Shown: positions 1-12,774, counted from the stretch's first letter. The stretch is DNA of 64,000 bases from Meloidogyne chitwoodi (GCA_015183035.1 JACZZP010000012.1:1922001-1986000); one strand, 5' to 3'. Numbers and translations: made by a program. Notes: generated from the sequence alone by a model not told the origin.

Positions 1-411
1 TTATTTTTTGATATTTTACGAGTTGATGTCAAACTAAAAAATTTTGCATAAATGATATTAAAAAATTTTCTGGGGTTACTATTTTTTGTATACTAAAACT
101 ATATAAATATATTAAATTTCTTTACATTTTTATTGTGAATAAATATTTTGATTTTTATTAATTTCATTGTTTTTTATCACATACCTTTTATCTTTTGTTG
201 TTTTGAAAAATGACCATTTTTAAATGGACATTTTCATACTTTTGTATTTTTTGAAATTAGATGTTTTGATGTTTACACTTTGAAAACGAGACATAACAGA
301 ATAGAGATTTAGAGACTTTTCTTAATTATTTTTTCAGATTTGGCAATCTCCATTGATTTTTACTTTACTAATACAATTTCTCAATTTCAGAAAGCAAAGT
401 TTAAGTAAAAT
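1..411. other. AT-rich upstream region of RPL13A with probable spliced-leader acceptor
   Basis: No coding exon is visible. The last 30 bases read as a pyrimidine-rich tract ending TTTCAG at about 385-390, 21 bases before the start codon. No donor or exon can be seen upstream. In nematodes such an AG just before an ATG is usually a trans-splice acceptor; that use here is inference. Confidence 0.5.
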
Positions 412-1313
412 ATGGGTTTTCAAACAAAAGCAATTCTAATTGATGGCAAAAATCATTTGCTTGGACGTTTAGCTGCAATGGTAGCAAAACAATTATTGCT
501 TGGTCAAAAGATTATTGTTGTTCGATGTGAAGCAATCAACATTTCTGGCAACTTTCATCGATCAAAACTGAAGTTTTTGGCTTTCTTACGCAAACGCTGT
601 AATGTTAAACCAGCTCGCGGGCCTTTTCACTACAGAGCGCCTTCTCGAATCTTTTGGAGAACGGTTTAATTTAAATAATTTCATCTTTAGATAAAGGGAT
701 TGTAACAAAGTTCATCATTTAAGCTTGGGTTTTTGAGTTTCTTGATTATTTAAAAAAACAAAACTTTGAAGTTCCTTTGTATAAAGATTGGAAGCATATT
801 TCCATCTTAATAATTATACAAATTAAGGTTCGTGGTATGCTACCACACAAGACAGCTCATGGGATGGAAGCTCTTAAGAAGCTTAGATGTTTGGATGGTT
901 GTCCTCAACCATATGATAAGAGAAAGAAGTTTTATCTTCCAAATTCCTTGCGTCATATTGCGTTGAAACCTCGTCGGAAATATTGCACAGGTTTTTGTAT
1001 AGTATAGTAATTAAGTAAGATTTGTCTCTTGATTCAAATAACTTTTCTAACCGTTAAATTATAATTAACTTTTTAGGACATGGTTTGCATAATAATTAGC
1101 TTTTTTTATCGTTTAGTTGGTCGTCTGGCACATGAAGTTGGTTGGCAATATCAAGGCATAGTTGAAAAACTAGAGGAAAAACGCAAAATCAAAGGGACTG
1201 CTTATTACGCTAAAAAGAAGGCTGAAATGAAACTGAAGCGACAGGCAATCGAGAAAGCTAAGCCAAAAACCGCTGTTTATGATAAGGTTTTGCAACAATA
1301 TGGATATGCCTAA
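412..1313 (+). CDS. RPL13A: 60S ribosomal protein L13a (uL13)
   Basis: Structural protein of the large ribosomal subunit, cytoplasmic. Three exons join in frame: 412-663, 828-990 and 1117-1313. Exon 1 carries the family start (GRLAA, then [11 protein letters not shown] across the first junction), exon 2 RGMLPHKT and PYDKRK, exon 3 [12 protein letters not shown] and a basic coiled tail. The product is about 203 residues, the normal length for animal L13a. The start is the first ATG after the AG at 389-390 and matches the family N terminus. Both introns are short (164 and 126 nt). The first donor is GTTTAA, not GTRAGT. The identification is secure from similarity along the whole length. Confidence 0.96.
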
Positions 1314-1623
1314 AATAACATGTTATTTGTTGATTTAAAGTTGTCGTGATTAAAATTAATATATTTGTTAAAATAAAATTGAGCGACTTGTTTAATATTT
1401 TTATATGGGTCTTTAAATTGATTCTTGTAAAAACTAAGAACTAAAAATTTTAGAAATTTTTAAAGATCGATAAATCAATGTATTGATTTTGGAACAAATA
1501 ATTCTAGAAAAGTTAATTATTCCGTTTCTGCCAAAACTATTTCTCAAGTTTTCTTGTATTAAGGTTTGTCGAATTTTTTAAGGTTTTGCTTAGACTCAAA
1601 ATGACCTTTAGTAGATTAGAAAG

Positions 1624-1893
1624 TTTTGTTTTTCGAATATTTGAGATTATGATATTTTTACATTTTTTATTGAATAATGTATAAATATCAAAATGTCGAA
1701 AATACGAAAAATATAAAATTTTAATTTAGGCCAAACTTTTAAAAATTCGTAGAGCCCTTCAAAAACATGAAACTTTTCCGAAAATTTTTCAATACATTTG
1801 GACAATTATTTTGAATTTTTGGACAAAAATTTTTTGAAAATTTCTCCCAAAATTTCATTTTCAAAAGGAGCTATGAGCATTTGAAAATTTGCG
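1624..1893 (+). repeat. Left arm of a ~2.1-kb inverted-repeat element
   Basis: This 270-base stretch recurs almost base for base as its reverse complement at 3447-3713. Shared landmarks are AATGTCGAAAATACGAAAAA, AGAGCCCTTCAAAAACATGA and GGAGCTATGAGCATTTGA. Such long, nearly identical arms around about 1.5 kb indicate a fold-back or non-autonomous DNA transposon, or an inverted duplication. I saw no transposase frame between the arms. Confidence 0.8.
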
Positions 1894-1899
1894 GGTATT

Positions 1900-3180
1900 T
1901 AACTGTTTACCCCCAAAACTTTGTTTGAACATATCTCCTTTAATCTACTACCTAAATCCATAAATTTTTGGTCAACAATAGATGTACCAATGGACCATAA
2001 TTGTACCGGATGGACAGTCAATATGTTCAATTTGAGCCGAGATATGCGCTCCAGAAAATTTTCGGAGGATATAACGAATTACCCCCAAAACTTTGATCGA
2101 ACCCATCTCTGTTAATTTGGGACCTAAATCCACAAATTTTGGGTAAAAGACAGATCAACAAATGGTTTATTATTCTACAAATTTTTTAGTCAATTCGATG
2201 CTTTTGAGCTGAGATATGGATGAAATAAAATTCTACGGCATAATTTTTAAAAAAAGACCATAATTTTCTTTAATTTAATTTTTAAGCTTTTCTAATAAAA
2301 TAGCAATTTAAAATTTGGACTAATAATGCCCATTAAGTCAAGAAATTTAATAAAATTAAAATTAAAAATTTTCCACCACCCAGTTTCCTATAAAAAATTA
2401 ATTTCCACTAGAAAGATTCGAACCTTGGTCATTTTTTCTAATTTTCCCCCATAAACTGAGAGAATTTCCACTTAACCAAAAATATTTTTTTCTCCCCTAA
2501 TTTTTCTCAATATTCAGAAGCTTGTATCTCGGCTTCTATACTATATCTGAGATAAATTAATAGCTCATTTAATTCAGCTTTTCGAGCTCTTTCCAATGAT
2601 ATATGTCTCGACCAAAACTTAGCAATAGTATAAAAGCTAAAAATACGGTTTATCTATTACCCCCAAATTTTCAAATGCTCCTGCACCTTTTAAAAATGAA
2701 ATTTTGGGGGAAATTTTTTGAAAATTTTTGTCAAAAAATTCAAAATAAAATTGTCTAAAATCGTGCGTTTTTGGATAGTCAATACCATACTTTTGAGCCG
2801 AGTTATTAGCTCTCGAAGTTCTGGGGGTAATGGACTACCCCAAAACTTTGAGAGATCACAGCGTCTTTCATTTGGGACCTAGAATCCTAAATTTTGGGCA
2901 AAAGATGGATCAGACAATGGTCCAAAATCGTACCGAACGGATAGTCAGTTCGTCTCATTTGGACCGATATATGTGCTCCCGAAATTCTTGGTGGACTCAA
3001 AACTTTGTTTGATCCTAACTTAGTTAATTTGGGACCTAAATAAATAAATTTTTGGTCAATGATAGATGTACCAATGTACCATAATTTTACCGGACGGATA
3101 GTCAATTCGTTAAATTTGAGCCGAGATATGGATCCATAACCCCAAAAATTTCAAATGCTCCTAGCACCTATAAAAAATGA
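1900..3180 (+). repeat. Diverged direct repeats between the inverted arms
   Basis: A unit of about 165-185 bases starting near CCCCAAAACTTTG recurs at about 1911, 2091, 2838 and 2996. Each copy runs through a GGGACCTAAATC-like stretch, a GATGTACCAATGGACC-like stretch and a TTTGAGCCGAGATATG-like stretch. Copies differ by substitutions, so they are old. The arm-like segment AAATGCTC...TGAAAATTTTTG also recurs at about 2666 and 3146. Short open frames here are not conserved between copies. I read this as satellite-like DNA captured in a fold-back element. Confidence 0.7.
2402..2479 (-). repeat. Degenerate tRNA-like element
   Basis: On the minus strand a TGGTTAAGTGG box (A-box-like) is followed about 45 bases later by AAGGTTCGAATCTTT, a T-arm hairpin with a B-box. 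The anticodon arm is not convincing. It lies inside the repeat block and belongs to the scattered family described in the findings. Confidence 0.4.
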
Positions 3181-3446
3181 AATATTAGTGAAAATTTTTG
3201 AAAAATTTTTGCCAAAAAATTTAAATAATTGACCAAATTTATGGACAAAATTTTATCAAGTTTTGTCCGTGGATTAAGGTTCGTCGAGATTTTTTAATTT
3301 TTGCTTAGACTCAAAATGACCTTCTTTTGTAAATTAAAATTTTATATTTTTTGTATTTTCGACATTTTGATATTTTTACATTTTTATTAATTCTAGCGTT
3401 TTTTTTAATATTTTAAAAGAAAAGAATTAAATTTATTATAAAAAAT

Positions 3447-3713
3447 ATTTCAAATGCTCATAGCTCCTTTTGAAAATGAAATTTTGGGAGAAATTTTCAA
3501 AAAATTTTTGTCCAAAAATTCAAAATAATTGTCCAAATGTATTGAAAAATTTTCGGAAAAGTTTCATGTTTTTGAAGGGCTCTACGAATTTTTAAAATTT
3601 TTGCCTAAATTAAAATTTTATATTTTTCGTATTTTCGACATTTTGATATTTATACATTATTCAATAAAAAATGTAAAAATATCATAATCTCAAATATTCA
3701 AAAAAACAAAAAC
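3447..3713 (-). repeat. Right arm of the ~2.1-kb inverted-repeat element
   Basis: Reverse complement of 1624-1893 with only scattered mismatches, including CATTTTGATATTTATACATT and TCATGTTTTTGAAGGGCTCT. Just outside each arm the sequence TGCCAA(A/C)ACTATTTCTCAA occurs in direct orientation (about 1530 and 3745), which may be part of the insertion target or an adjoining repeat. Similar wording is found near 58870. Confidence 0.8.
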
Positions 3714-3899
3714 TATTTTAAAAATACGTGTTTCTTTTTATCTCTGCCAACACTATTTCTCAAATTTTCTATCTATAATTTGTTAGACCTTTACGATATT
3801 TTACATTTCTTAAAAGCCGATCCAGAAAAAACAATTTCTTACTGCATCACAAAATCATATAAAAATCGATGGTTTATTAGATTAAAATAAAACAAATAT

Positions 3900-5859
3900 T
3901 TATAAACTATTATCATCAATAAAAGTAATTTGTGTTAAAAGTGCAATTCTTGAAGGTAGAGGATATGGTTGTGGACTAAGTAGAGTTATTGTTTTCTTGT
4001 TTGTATCAATTCCAGTTATTACTAAAAATCCTATGCAAGGTTTTTGAATTAAACTTTGATCCTTCTTTGAATCATCTGGCATTAATGCAATAACATGATT
4101 TAACAATTCAGAGTTGAACGAAACAGCAACGACCTTAAAATGAAAATTAATGTTGGCATTCAATGTATTTCTTGTAAGAAGGTCAAAATTAATGAAATTG
4201 ACATGCCAAAGCGGAGAAATGCAAAACGATTTTTTAACAATTTTGGATTTAGCCTAGTGTCTTATCAAATAATCAAAAATACTTGTGTTCTATGGTCTTC
4301 CAAAACCATTCCAATAGGCAAACAAGATTCGGGAATTTGTTCAGCACCAACTTTATAGAGAATCAATTCTTGTTCATCTGCTGTTTTATCATATGAAATT
4401 TCAAAAGAATGAGGAAAGAAAGGGGAAGATTTTGTTCCATAAAAATACTAAAAAATTTATTTGATAAAATGATTTAATAATATTAAAAAAACCCTGTGTA
4501 TAGCTTTTCTTCTATAAGCTATCCGCATTTCTTGTGGACGACTTTCTACGCCTCCAGACTTAGGAAGGTGTAAAATCTGAAAATTTATTTTAAATTCATC
4601 CTAAAAATTATTTAAAAAAACCTTCAAATAACTTGGCAAGTCCTGCTGTAATTCGATATAAAGCCTTTCATGATCCAATACAATAACTACATCTGGTTCA
4701 AATGCCTCAGCTGCATTTACAATACAAGCATAACTACAAAATATTGGATAATAAAAAATATAGAAAAATATGAAACAAACCCGTCTCCTTTTACCCATCC
4801 ACAAGTGTTTACAATATAACCAGAACAATTACAAGTTAATGAAGACTTTGCTTTTTGTTTAACAGCCACGGCCAATTCTTTAACAAGCATATCATAAAGC
4901 TTTATGTTGGCAGAAGGAGTTAAATGTCCAAACTAAAAAACTTTACAAATAAATTTAAAAAAATACATTGTAAACAAAAGCCGGTTTTCTATCAAATCCA
5001 TCAATTATATCTGCAGGTTTCTCAATGTAGAGACATCCAATTGAACCAGGAACGGATATACTACCCTAAAAATCAAACTTTATTAAAATAAAATCATAAT
5101 AGAATAAGTATAGAAAAATCGGGCACCAGTAGGTCTCGAACCTACGACAATCCTCAACAAAATCCAAAGCACTACCAACTCGACTACCAGCTATTAAACA
5201 TATTCATAAATTAATTGCTTATACTATGTCGTAAATTATTTTCAAGTTCCTCTGACAACAGAAAAAAATATTTAAGAAAAAAATTTTTTAAACCTGTCCA
5301 ATATCCAAATCAATATAAAGCGGAGTTCTTCCTTCACGAACAGCATAATTACAAAGAATTCGACATAGCGTAGTTTTTCCAACATCTGTAGGCCCAGTAA
5401 TCATTAAACGAGGACCCCGAGCAGGGCCATTTGGATCAGCTAACAATTTACTTTCTGCAACTTTTCTTAAAGATTCTAATCCTGCGTGTGTATTCAAGTA
5501 GATAATCTATAGATAAAGTAGAAAAGTTTAAAAATTATTAAAAAAAAAAACCATTGGAGTTTGTTGAGCAATATAAATACTTTCAGTTCTTCCAAGTACT
5601 TCTATACAACAACCCTTATATGTAAATATAGCAGCACGAAAACCTTAAAAAGCAATTTTTTGGAATTTATATTTTCTTAACCTGAAGGAAGTGTATAACG
5701 TTTATGCAATGATAATGGAGAACCAAATATTTCAGCTGTGCCTTGAAGCAGTTCAACTGTAACTTCTTCATTGCCAACTTCCAATCGAAGTTCATTGTCT
5801 TCGTTTAATCGATATTCATTTGCATGACGTTTTTCTTTATTTTCACTTTTAGAATCCAT
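3900..5859 (-). CDS. CLP1: Polyribonucleotide 5'-hydroxyl-kinase / cleavage factor CLP1
   Basis: Nuclear RNA kinase and 3'-end processing factor; in animals it also works with the tRNA splicing endonuclease. Exons run right to left. The first (5677-5859) encodes the beta-rich N-terminal domain. The exon at 5292-5510 holds the P-loop [10 protein letters not shown] followed by LYIDLDIGQ. Next come [19 protein letters not shown] (about 5060), TCGWVKG with [23 protein letters not shown] (4620-4840), and a C-terminal domain ending in [16 protein letters not shown] (3900-4130). The Walker A motif has the DVGK form typical of CLP1. Introns are 40-180 nt; one holds a sense-orientation tRNA-like element. 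The start ATG at 5859 fits the family N terminus. Confidence 0.93.
5121..5194 (-). repeat. tRNA-like element in a CLP1 intron
   Basis: Read on the minus strand it has TAGTCGAGTTGGTAGTGC, an excellent D-arm/A-box. About 25 bases on is GTAGG-TTCGAGA-CCTAC, a perfect five-pair T-arm with B-box. The seven bases expected to form the 5' acceptor strand do not pair with TGGTGCC after the T-arm, so it is probably a pseudo-tRNA or tRNA-derived element. It is in the sense orientation of CLP1. Confidence 0.55.
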
Positions 5860-6229
5860 CTAATAAAATATTTCTAAAAAATATGAAAATAAACAAAGAA
5901 ATTAAGAAAAAATAAAAAACGGCATAATTGAAGATTTAAAAATACACAAAAAAATAAATGGACGAAATGTTTTTCGCGTCACTTTATCCGAGTTGAGGTC
6001 ATTTGAGTATTTGTAGTGAAATCTTAAGGTTTCAAAAACCTTTTATTGACGTCAAAAAAAAAAGACAAATCTAATTTTATTCAAAATATTAAAGTGATGG
6101 ATAGAGTAAGTATTATTAAATTCACAAAATCTAAAAATTATTTTAACAAAAAAATGAACAAATTATTTCTTATTATGAAGTTAACCTTTTTTAATTTTTC
6201 TAGTACTTATTTTTAAAAATAATAATTGA
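5860..6229. other. Gap between CLP1 and the Ly6-like gene
   Basis: About 370 AT-rich bases without a supported exon. It is both the 5' flank of CLP1 and the 3' flank of the minus-strand Ly6-like gene. A CGCGTCA...TGACGTCA stretch (about 5970-6052) is the only GC-richer segment and may be part of the CLP1 promoter; that is inference. Confidence 0.4.
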
Positions 6230-6958
6230 CTAAGAAAGTGAAAAAAATATTATTATAAGCAAAATTATTGACGAAAATATATTCATGTTGTTAGTCAATG
6301 CAGAATTGCATGGGCTATTGTTCTAAAAATTTTAATTTTATAGATTTTAAAAAAGGCTGTGCACAATTGCGTTTTTGCCGTTAGTTTTTTATTGCGTTTT
6401 TAGCACTTGTGTTTAGATAAAAAATTTTGCGCACAACCAAAAAATCAGAATTTTCAAAATTATTTAATATTCTTTAAATTAACTTAACTAAAATTAATTG
6501 AAAAATTAAATGACTTACATCGCTATTGAAACATTGATAAATCTTCAGTGTAATTCCACTGTTCCCAGTTTTGCGTTTTCCATCTATTGATTCTGTGCCA
6601 GTATAGCCACATTCCCTCACTACATTATCAATATTTGTTTTATCAATATCCACATGTTGTAACACTTTTCTGCAAGAATTGGCTTCTGTTCCAGCCAGAG
6701 GACCATCTTTTAATTTTGGGCAAGGCTGAGAAAAAATAAAGAAAAATTTAAAAAAATATATAAAAAAACCTTCAAAAAAGGCTTGAGTTTATCTAAATCT
6801 GTACCCTCACAATCCTTTTGGCCTTCATTATCAGAATTACAAACATAGCAGCTGACTTGTCCAGTCGCATTTACTTTAGTGTCACCAACGACAAAATCTG
6901 CCAAGAATGAGAGTTGATAAAGGATAAATGCAACGAGGCATGGCTGATGGAAGTGCAT
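6230..6958 (-). CDS. Small GPI-type Ly6/uPAR-like secreted protein
   Basis: Three exons join in phase: 6770-6958, 6519-6725 and 6230-6322, giving 162 residues. The order is: signal peptide (about residues 1-24), CYVCNSD and a further Cys in exon 1, four cysteines in exon 2, and SPCNSA in exon 3. A strongly hydrophobic end (IIFLL-type, about 15 residues) then stops with no basic tail. Eight cysteines, a CN motif near the end and a hydrophobic C terminus are the Ly6 plan with a GPI-attachment signal. The last exon is short and was found from the GTAAGT donor at 6518. An AG lies 10 bases before the ATG. Function unknown; Ly6 proteins often tune ion channels or receptors at the cell surface. Confidence 0.75.
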
Positions 6959-8222
6959 TTAGGGAACACTAAAAACAAAAATATTTTAATTAAATATAAA
7001 TTAAAATAAAAATCTAAAAGTGAAAAATTACTTTGGTCATTCAACAATCGATAGAATACCAACGGGTATCGAACCCAACAGCACAACGTTACCTAAACCG
7101 ACATACTATCCACTACACCACAGCACACTTAACTTTAATATTTTAAAATGTTTATTTTAAACTAACTTAAATAATCTTCTAAAAATTATATAAAATTATT
7201 TTATAAAATATAGTAACAATTTTAAACGGATTATAAATAAAAATGAGAATAATAAAAGGTATTTTCAAAATTGGGCAATTCTATTTAAAAAATGAGAAAA
7301 AAAATTAAAGTATTTATAAAAATAACTTTAATGAATAGTTAAATGTTTTGGAGAAATATATATTTTTTTGCCCTTTAAAATGATGGAAATGATTACTTTT
7401 TTTTAAATTTTTATAATTCAACATCAAAAATTGGTGGTTTTTTAAAGAAATATTTAAAAAAAGTTACTCACTCACTCACACACTAGAAGAAAAATAAGAA
7501 AAGAACGTTTGGTCTGTTGGCCATGTTTCTCTATAAAAATCAATATTTCGACTCTAAGCAAGAGGTAGTAGTGTCATTTTTAATATTGTCTATTTTATTT
7601 AATTTTGTTTCCCAAATTTTTTGTGCAAACAAAAAGTAAAATAAAAATTTTAAAAACTAAAATTGTAATTTATAAAAAATTTTTAATGATTTGAAGAGGT
7701 TAATCTACTTATTGTTAGACTTTTAATCGCCAAAAGAAAGGAATTGATGTATTTAAATCTGGAAATAGTATAGGGATGGTTATCTTTTTTGCTTATTAGA
7801 CTCTAATAGATAAATTTAAAAACTAACCATTGGAAAACTCATTACGATAATTTTGCCTTTCAACAAGTTGAAGAAGAAGAAAAATGTAGGACTGCCAAAT
7901 CTTAAGTTTAATGCTAAAAGATAAAAATAAATATATATTAATAATTTGGATATAAATATAATTAAAATATATTTTTAAAAATATTTAATATATCAAAAAA
8001 ATAATATTTTAACATCATTTTATTTTTATATAAATATACAATTTAAAATTAAACAAAAAAGTCAATTCAAGAATTATTAAAAACTAAAATGATCACTAAT
8101 GATTGAACAAATACACACACTTAAATAGATCTGACAGAGTAATTTCGAGTAAAAATAAAATTTCTGATTTTTGTCAGTTTCCAAAATTTAAGGATTACTA
8201 AAGCTTAAAAAATTACAAAAAA
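6959..8222. other. Gap upstream of the Ly6-like gene
   Basis: AT-rich, about 1.26 kb. It holds a tRNA-like element (7053-7132). A possible minus-strand noncoding 5' exon at about 7833-7913 is bounded by TTTTAG and GTTAG. No conserved protein could be read. The stretch is probably the promoter and 5' untranslated region of the Ly6-like gene. Confidence 0.35.
7053..7132 (-). repeat. tRNA-like element upstream of the Ly6-like gene
   Basis: The minus strand reads TGCTGTGGTGTAGTGGATAG (A-box) and, about 30 bases later, GTTGGGTTCGATACCCG (T-arm plus B-box). It shares the TGTGGTGTAGNGG core with copies at 51394, 52139, 61211 and 63900. The anticodon stem is poor. It lies on the same strand as the next gene downstream. 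Confidence 0.5.
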
Positions 8223-8663
8223 CGGCAATCCTTCGGAATTGTGGTCCCATCGAAAAAAATTAAATAATTCTGAAAACATGTTTCTAGGGCTAATTTGGGG
8301 CGCTGATCATGAATCTGAGGTCAGATTTTGTCTATCACTTGATTTTATCTATGATTTTTAATCAAGTACTTGATTTTTTGAAAAAATAATTTTTCAACGA
8401 AAAAAGACAGACTATTCGATTCATCTCATTGAGCTGAATCGAATAGTACCACTCAGTTTATAGAAATGAATATGGACCGAATTACAGGCGATTAAAAATC
8501 GTAAATCATCTCCATGATTAACTAAAAATCATTGATAAAATCAAGTGTTAAACAAAATCTAAGTTCAGATTCGTGATCAGCGCCACAAATTACCCCTAGA
8601 AACAAGTTTTCAAAATTTAAAAAAATTTTTTTCGAAGGGACCACAATTCCGAAGGATTGCCAA
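8223..8663. mobile_element. MITE-like inverted-repeat element (~440 bp)
   Basis: The ends are perfect or near-perfect inverted repeats: GGCAATCCTTCGGAATTGTG on the left and its complement CCACAATTCCGAAGGATTGCC on the right. Pairing continues inward through GCGCTGATCATGAATCTGA / TCAGATTCGTGATCAGCGCC. At the centre (8412-8448) is a short palindrome, ACTATTCGATTCA...TGAATCGAATAGT. There is no coding capacity. A target-site duplication could not be settled by eye. It ends about 30 bases beyond the EMC4 stop, so it may contribute to that gene's 3' end. Confidence 0.8.
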
Positions 8664-8694
8664 AAAAACCTTAAATTTTTGTCCAAACAAAAAT

Positions 8695-9597
8695 TTAAAT
8701 AATATCAGAAGACAAAGATATTTGTAATCTTTCCGGTTCTGACATAAAATCTAGCCAATCCGATTCATGATTTGGCAATAATCCCATTGTATGGCATTTA
8801 TAAACTGCTAAAGCAATAGCTGCTAAATTGCCCAAAGCAAAAACAATTTTATGCAAAATTAGAGAAGAACCATATTCTTGCTTTAAAAAATATTTAAAAT
8901 AATAAAAAAAATTTATTAAAAAAAGTCTAAACCTCCAAAGCCTTAAATGTAGTATTTACTGATAGAATTGCTTTTATTGGTCTCCATGCCATCATCACAA
9001 CCATCATTATTGGGAATATTGATATTGTGTTGCCTGCCATGTACATCATAAACCTTTGGGATAAAATTTAAATTTTTAAATTTGAAAAAAAATATTTTTG
9101 ATTAAAAAAGTTTTTAAAATTTGAAGCTTATTAGCTTACAAATATAATTGAAAAATTGCTAAATTTACAAATAATTTAAACAAATAAATTTCAATTTAAA
9201 AGTACTCTTTTATAGAAGAAAGTTATAAACATAATTTTAAACTTTTAAATATTTCTCATCTAAAAAACCTCAAAAACTGAAAACCTTTCAATTCTTATAT
9301 TAAATTTAAAATTATACATATTCATAGGTAATGATTTCATCGGTTGCAATGCAACATCCCAAGCTCTTTTATTTAACAAATGCTGCTGTTGTTGTTCACT
9401 TTTGGAGACAGTCTCAACCTAATAAAATAAATAAAAATAATAAATAACAAAAAAACCTGTTGTGAAACAATATATCCATGATGATAACCTGGTGGATTTA
9501 TTGACTGGTCAGAAGCAGAAAGTTTAATAAGAGCTCTAGAGCCTACTCCTCCACCCAAATCCAACTTCCATTTATTCATTGGATTTGTGAATGTCAT
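8695..9597 (-). CDS. EMC4: ER membrane protein complex subunit 4
   Basis: Subunit of the EMC insertase that places tail-anchored and multipass proteins in the ER membrane. Four exons join in phase: 9457-9597, 9318-9418, 8933-9053 and 8695-8880, giving 182 residues, the usual length. Family hallmarks are [14 protein letters not shown] (exon 2), [14 protein letters not shown] and MMAWRPIKA (exon 3, first membrane helix), then [21 protein letters not shown] near the C terminus. The exon 2/3 join restores PMNMFMMYM. The gene follows LCMT1 on the same strand by about 255 bp, so a nematode-style operon is possible but not shown. Confidence 0.95.
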
Positions 9598-9851
9598 TTA
9601 AAAATTTTTTTTTTACCTATTTGAATATTAAATAATTTAAAAAAAAAACAAAAAAATATAAAAAAATTTGTGACAAGATAATATTTGTAAATAGACACAT
9701 TTGAGTCTCATTTAAGCAATGATGAAAAAAAAATAAATGAAAATAACTAGACAATTTTTAATTAAAAATAATTCAAGAAAATTTAATTTTTAAAAATATA
9801 AAAAGAATATTTTGTATGAGATTATTTTTTCTTTTTTTAAAAATAAACAAA

Positions 9852-11406
9852 TTATCGAACAATTAGTTTGGCAAGACATTCCCAATTTTTAGTTGAATCT
9901 TTAAACGCATAAACAAGACAATAATGTTCCAAAAGTTGGGTAAGCAATTCTCGTTCGTCTAAAGGTTCTAGCTTTTCTATTCTTAAAAAAAATAAATTTT
10001 ATTTTTTTAATAAACACTAATTTACTATTTAAAAATTTAAATTATACCGCTGAATCTCACTAGACGGAAAAAAATTATTATAAATTTCGTTAATTGTCCA
10101 TGCATTTACTGTTAAAAAACCTGCACTTAAAAATCTAAAAAAAAGATTAAAAAATATATAAAATCGAAAAAAAAACCTTTGATTTTGTGTAAATAATGTT
10201 TCACAAACTCCAAGTCCAGGTAAATGAATACCTCGATTATTTAAATTATCAAGCATTACTTTACTGAATGTATCATTCATATTAACCTAAAAAAAATTTT
10301 TTTTATTTTACAACAAAAATATACTACAAAAACTGAATTGGATTTGGACCAAGGCCTAGGTTTTCCTGTAATTTCAGAAACCAAATCCATAATTTTTGAG
10401 TATCCTTGATTTTTATGGACCAAGGTTTTTCTTATAAGAATTCGAAGCATGAACCAAACCAAAGCCCAGAGTTCAGTTATGGGCCCAGGACTAATAAAAA
10501 TCTTTTTAAAAAACCTGTTCATAATTAATCAATGCTAGCGTTTTAAAATATTTTGCCAATTCTTCAATAAGATTTTGTGAATGTTGTTGATCCATATAAA
10601 CAAAAAGACATTCTGCAATAATTAAAGTAGGTTCAGAATTATCCAATTCAGCAGTTGCCAATTTTTGTTCAAATTCACGTATTTGTCTTAAATCAGCTCC
10701 AATCAAATGATAATCGCCACAATGTAAATCACTGTGTTGACTTTCGACAGCTTAAAAATAAAGTATCTTTAAAATTAATAAATAATCAAAAAAATTTTTA
10801 CGAGGTTTGTTAAAATAAGAACACAAATTAATATTTTTGCTTCTCTGTATTTGTCGAATTTTCTTTGATGTAACACTGCTAAAGTCAAATTCAACATATT
10901 TGTTAAATTTGTGTTCACTTTCTTTGAGACGCCAATAAAGTGTATCAAACCCCGCTCCTAAATTGATAATTTGAGCAGAAGGACCAGAAGTCTAAAATTT
11001 ATGAAAATATAAAAAACAATTACAAAATAAAACTTTAATAAATTGTGAAACAAGCGATGTAATTGCTGCTGTACGAGCCCAATAACCGCGTACAATCTCT
11101 GGATCTCTATGATAATCAGAATGAATAAAAGCTCCAATAAAGTCGTCAGAATAATATTTTTGCTAAATTTAAAATTTAACGAATACAAAAGAAAAAAGGT
11201 TGAAAAGAATAAAAATTGGGACAAAACCCAACAATTACTTGACACTAAAATCTAAAAAAATAAACCTGTACAGCCACAAATTTACATTCAGTTGCATCAT
11301 CATTCGTCTTTTGGACAGAATAATCATCTGAAACAGAAGTCGAACGGCGACGATGACCTACTTCTGTGCTCAATAAGCCGTTACCAAAATCAGCTTCAGA
11401 TTCCAT
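9852..11406 (-). CDS. LCMT1: Leucine carboxyl methyltransferase 1
   Basis: Cytosolic SAM-dependent methyltransferase that methylates the C-terminal leucine of the PP2A catalytic subunit. The N terminus is MESEADFGNG. The exon at about 11043-11163 has DPEIVRGYWART. The next contains INLGAGFDTLYWRL, the SAM-binding glycine motif, then FDFSSVTSKKI. The exon at 10514-10752 contains PTLIIAECLFVYM, and the C-terminal exons carry WTINEIYNNF and LLEHYCLVYAFK. About seven exons; length is near the usual 330 residues. The large intron at 10288-10513 has imperfect repeats (GGACCAAGG...GGTTTT). The start is the first ATG in the N-terminal frame. Confidence 0.92.
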
Positions 11407-11604
11407 AAATTTGCTAAATTAAATTTTTTAAAAGTTAACTTGAATTAAAAAACATGAAAAATTAGAAAAAATATCAAAGATTATAGAACAGTAAAAATAA
11501 AAATGGTAAAATAAAAGCCAATTTATCAAAAAACTGAAAGAACAGACACAAAAAACCTAACAAAATTTAATATTCTATTTACTTAAAATATACAAAAAAT
11601 CTTT

Positions 11605-12570
<966 letters not shown>

Positions 12571-12774
12571 TTTTTCTAAATTTAATAAAAATATTTAATT
12601 AAAAACTACAGTGCGGCGCAAAAAGAATCCAATCAGTATTTTACGGGATCCTGTGACAAAATCGTGCTATTCGGGTCGACCCCTATGACAATTAAAAATC
12701 AGAATAAAATTAGAAACAATAGATAAAATCATGGTATCATTTAAGATTTCTTTCGTTAAGAATCGATCTCAAAT
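12571..12774. other. Upstream flank of NDUFV2
   Basis: About 200 bases, no coding signal, with GTGCGGCGCAAAAAG and GGGTCGACCCC as the only GC-richer words. It serves as the promoter side of the minus-strand NDUFV2 gene. Confidence 0.3.

Noticed and set aside
1921..3105. ORFs in the 2-3 kb repeat block
   Set aside because: They fall in diverged tandem units, and the frame is not kept between copies.
5121..5194. Functional tRNA gene
   Set aside because: D-arm and T-arm are good, but the acceptor strands do not pair and the anticodon stem is poor, so I list it as tRNA-like only.
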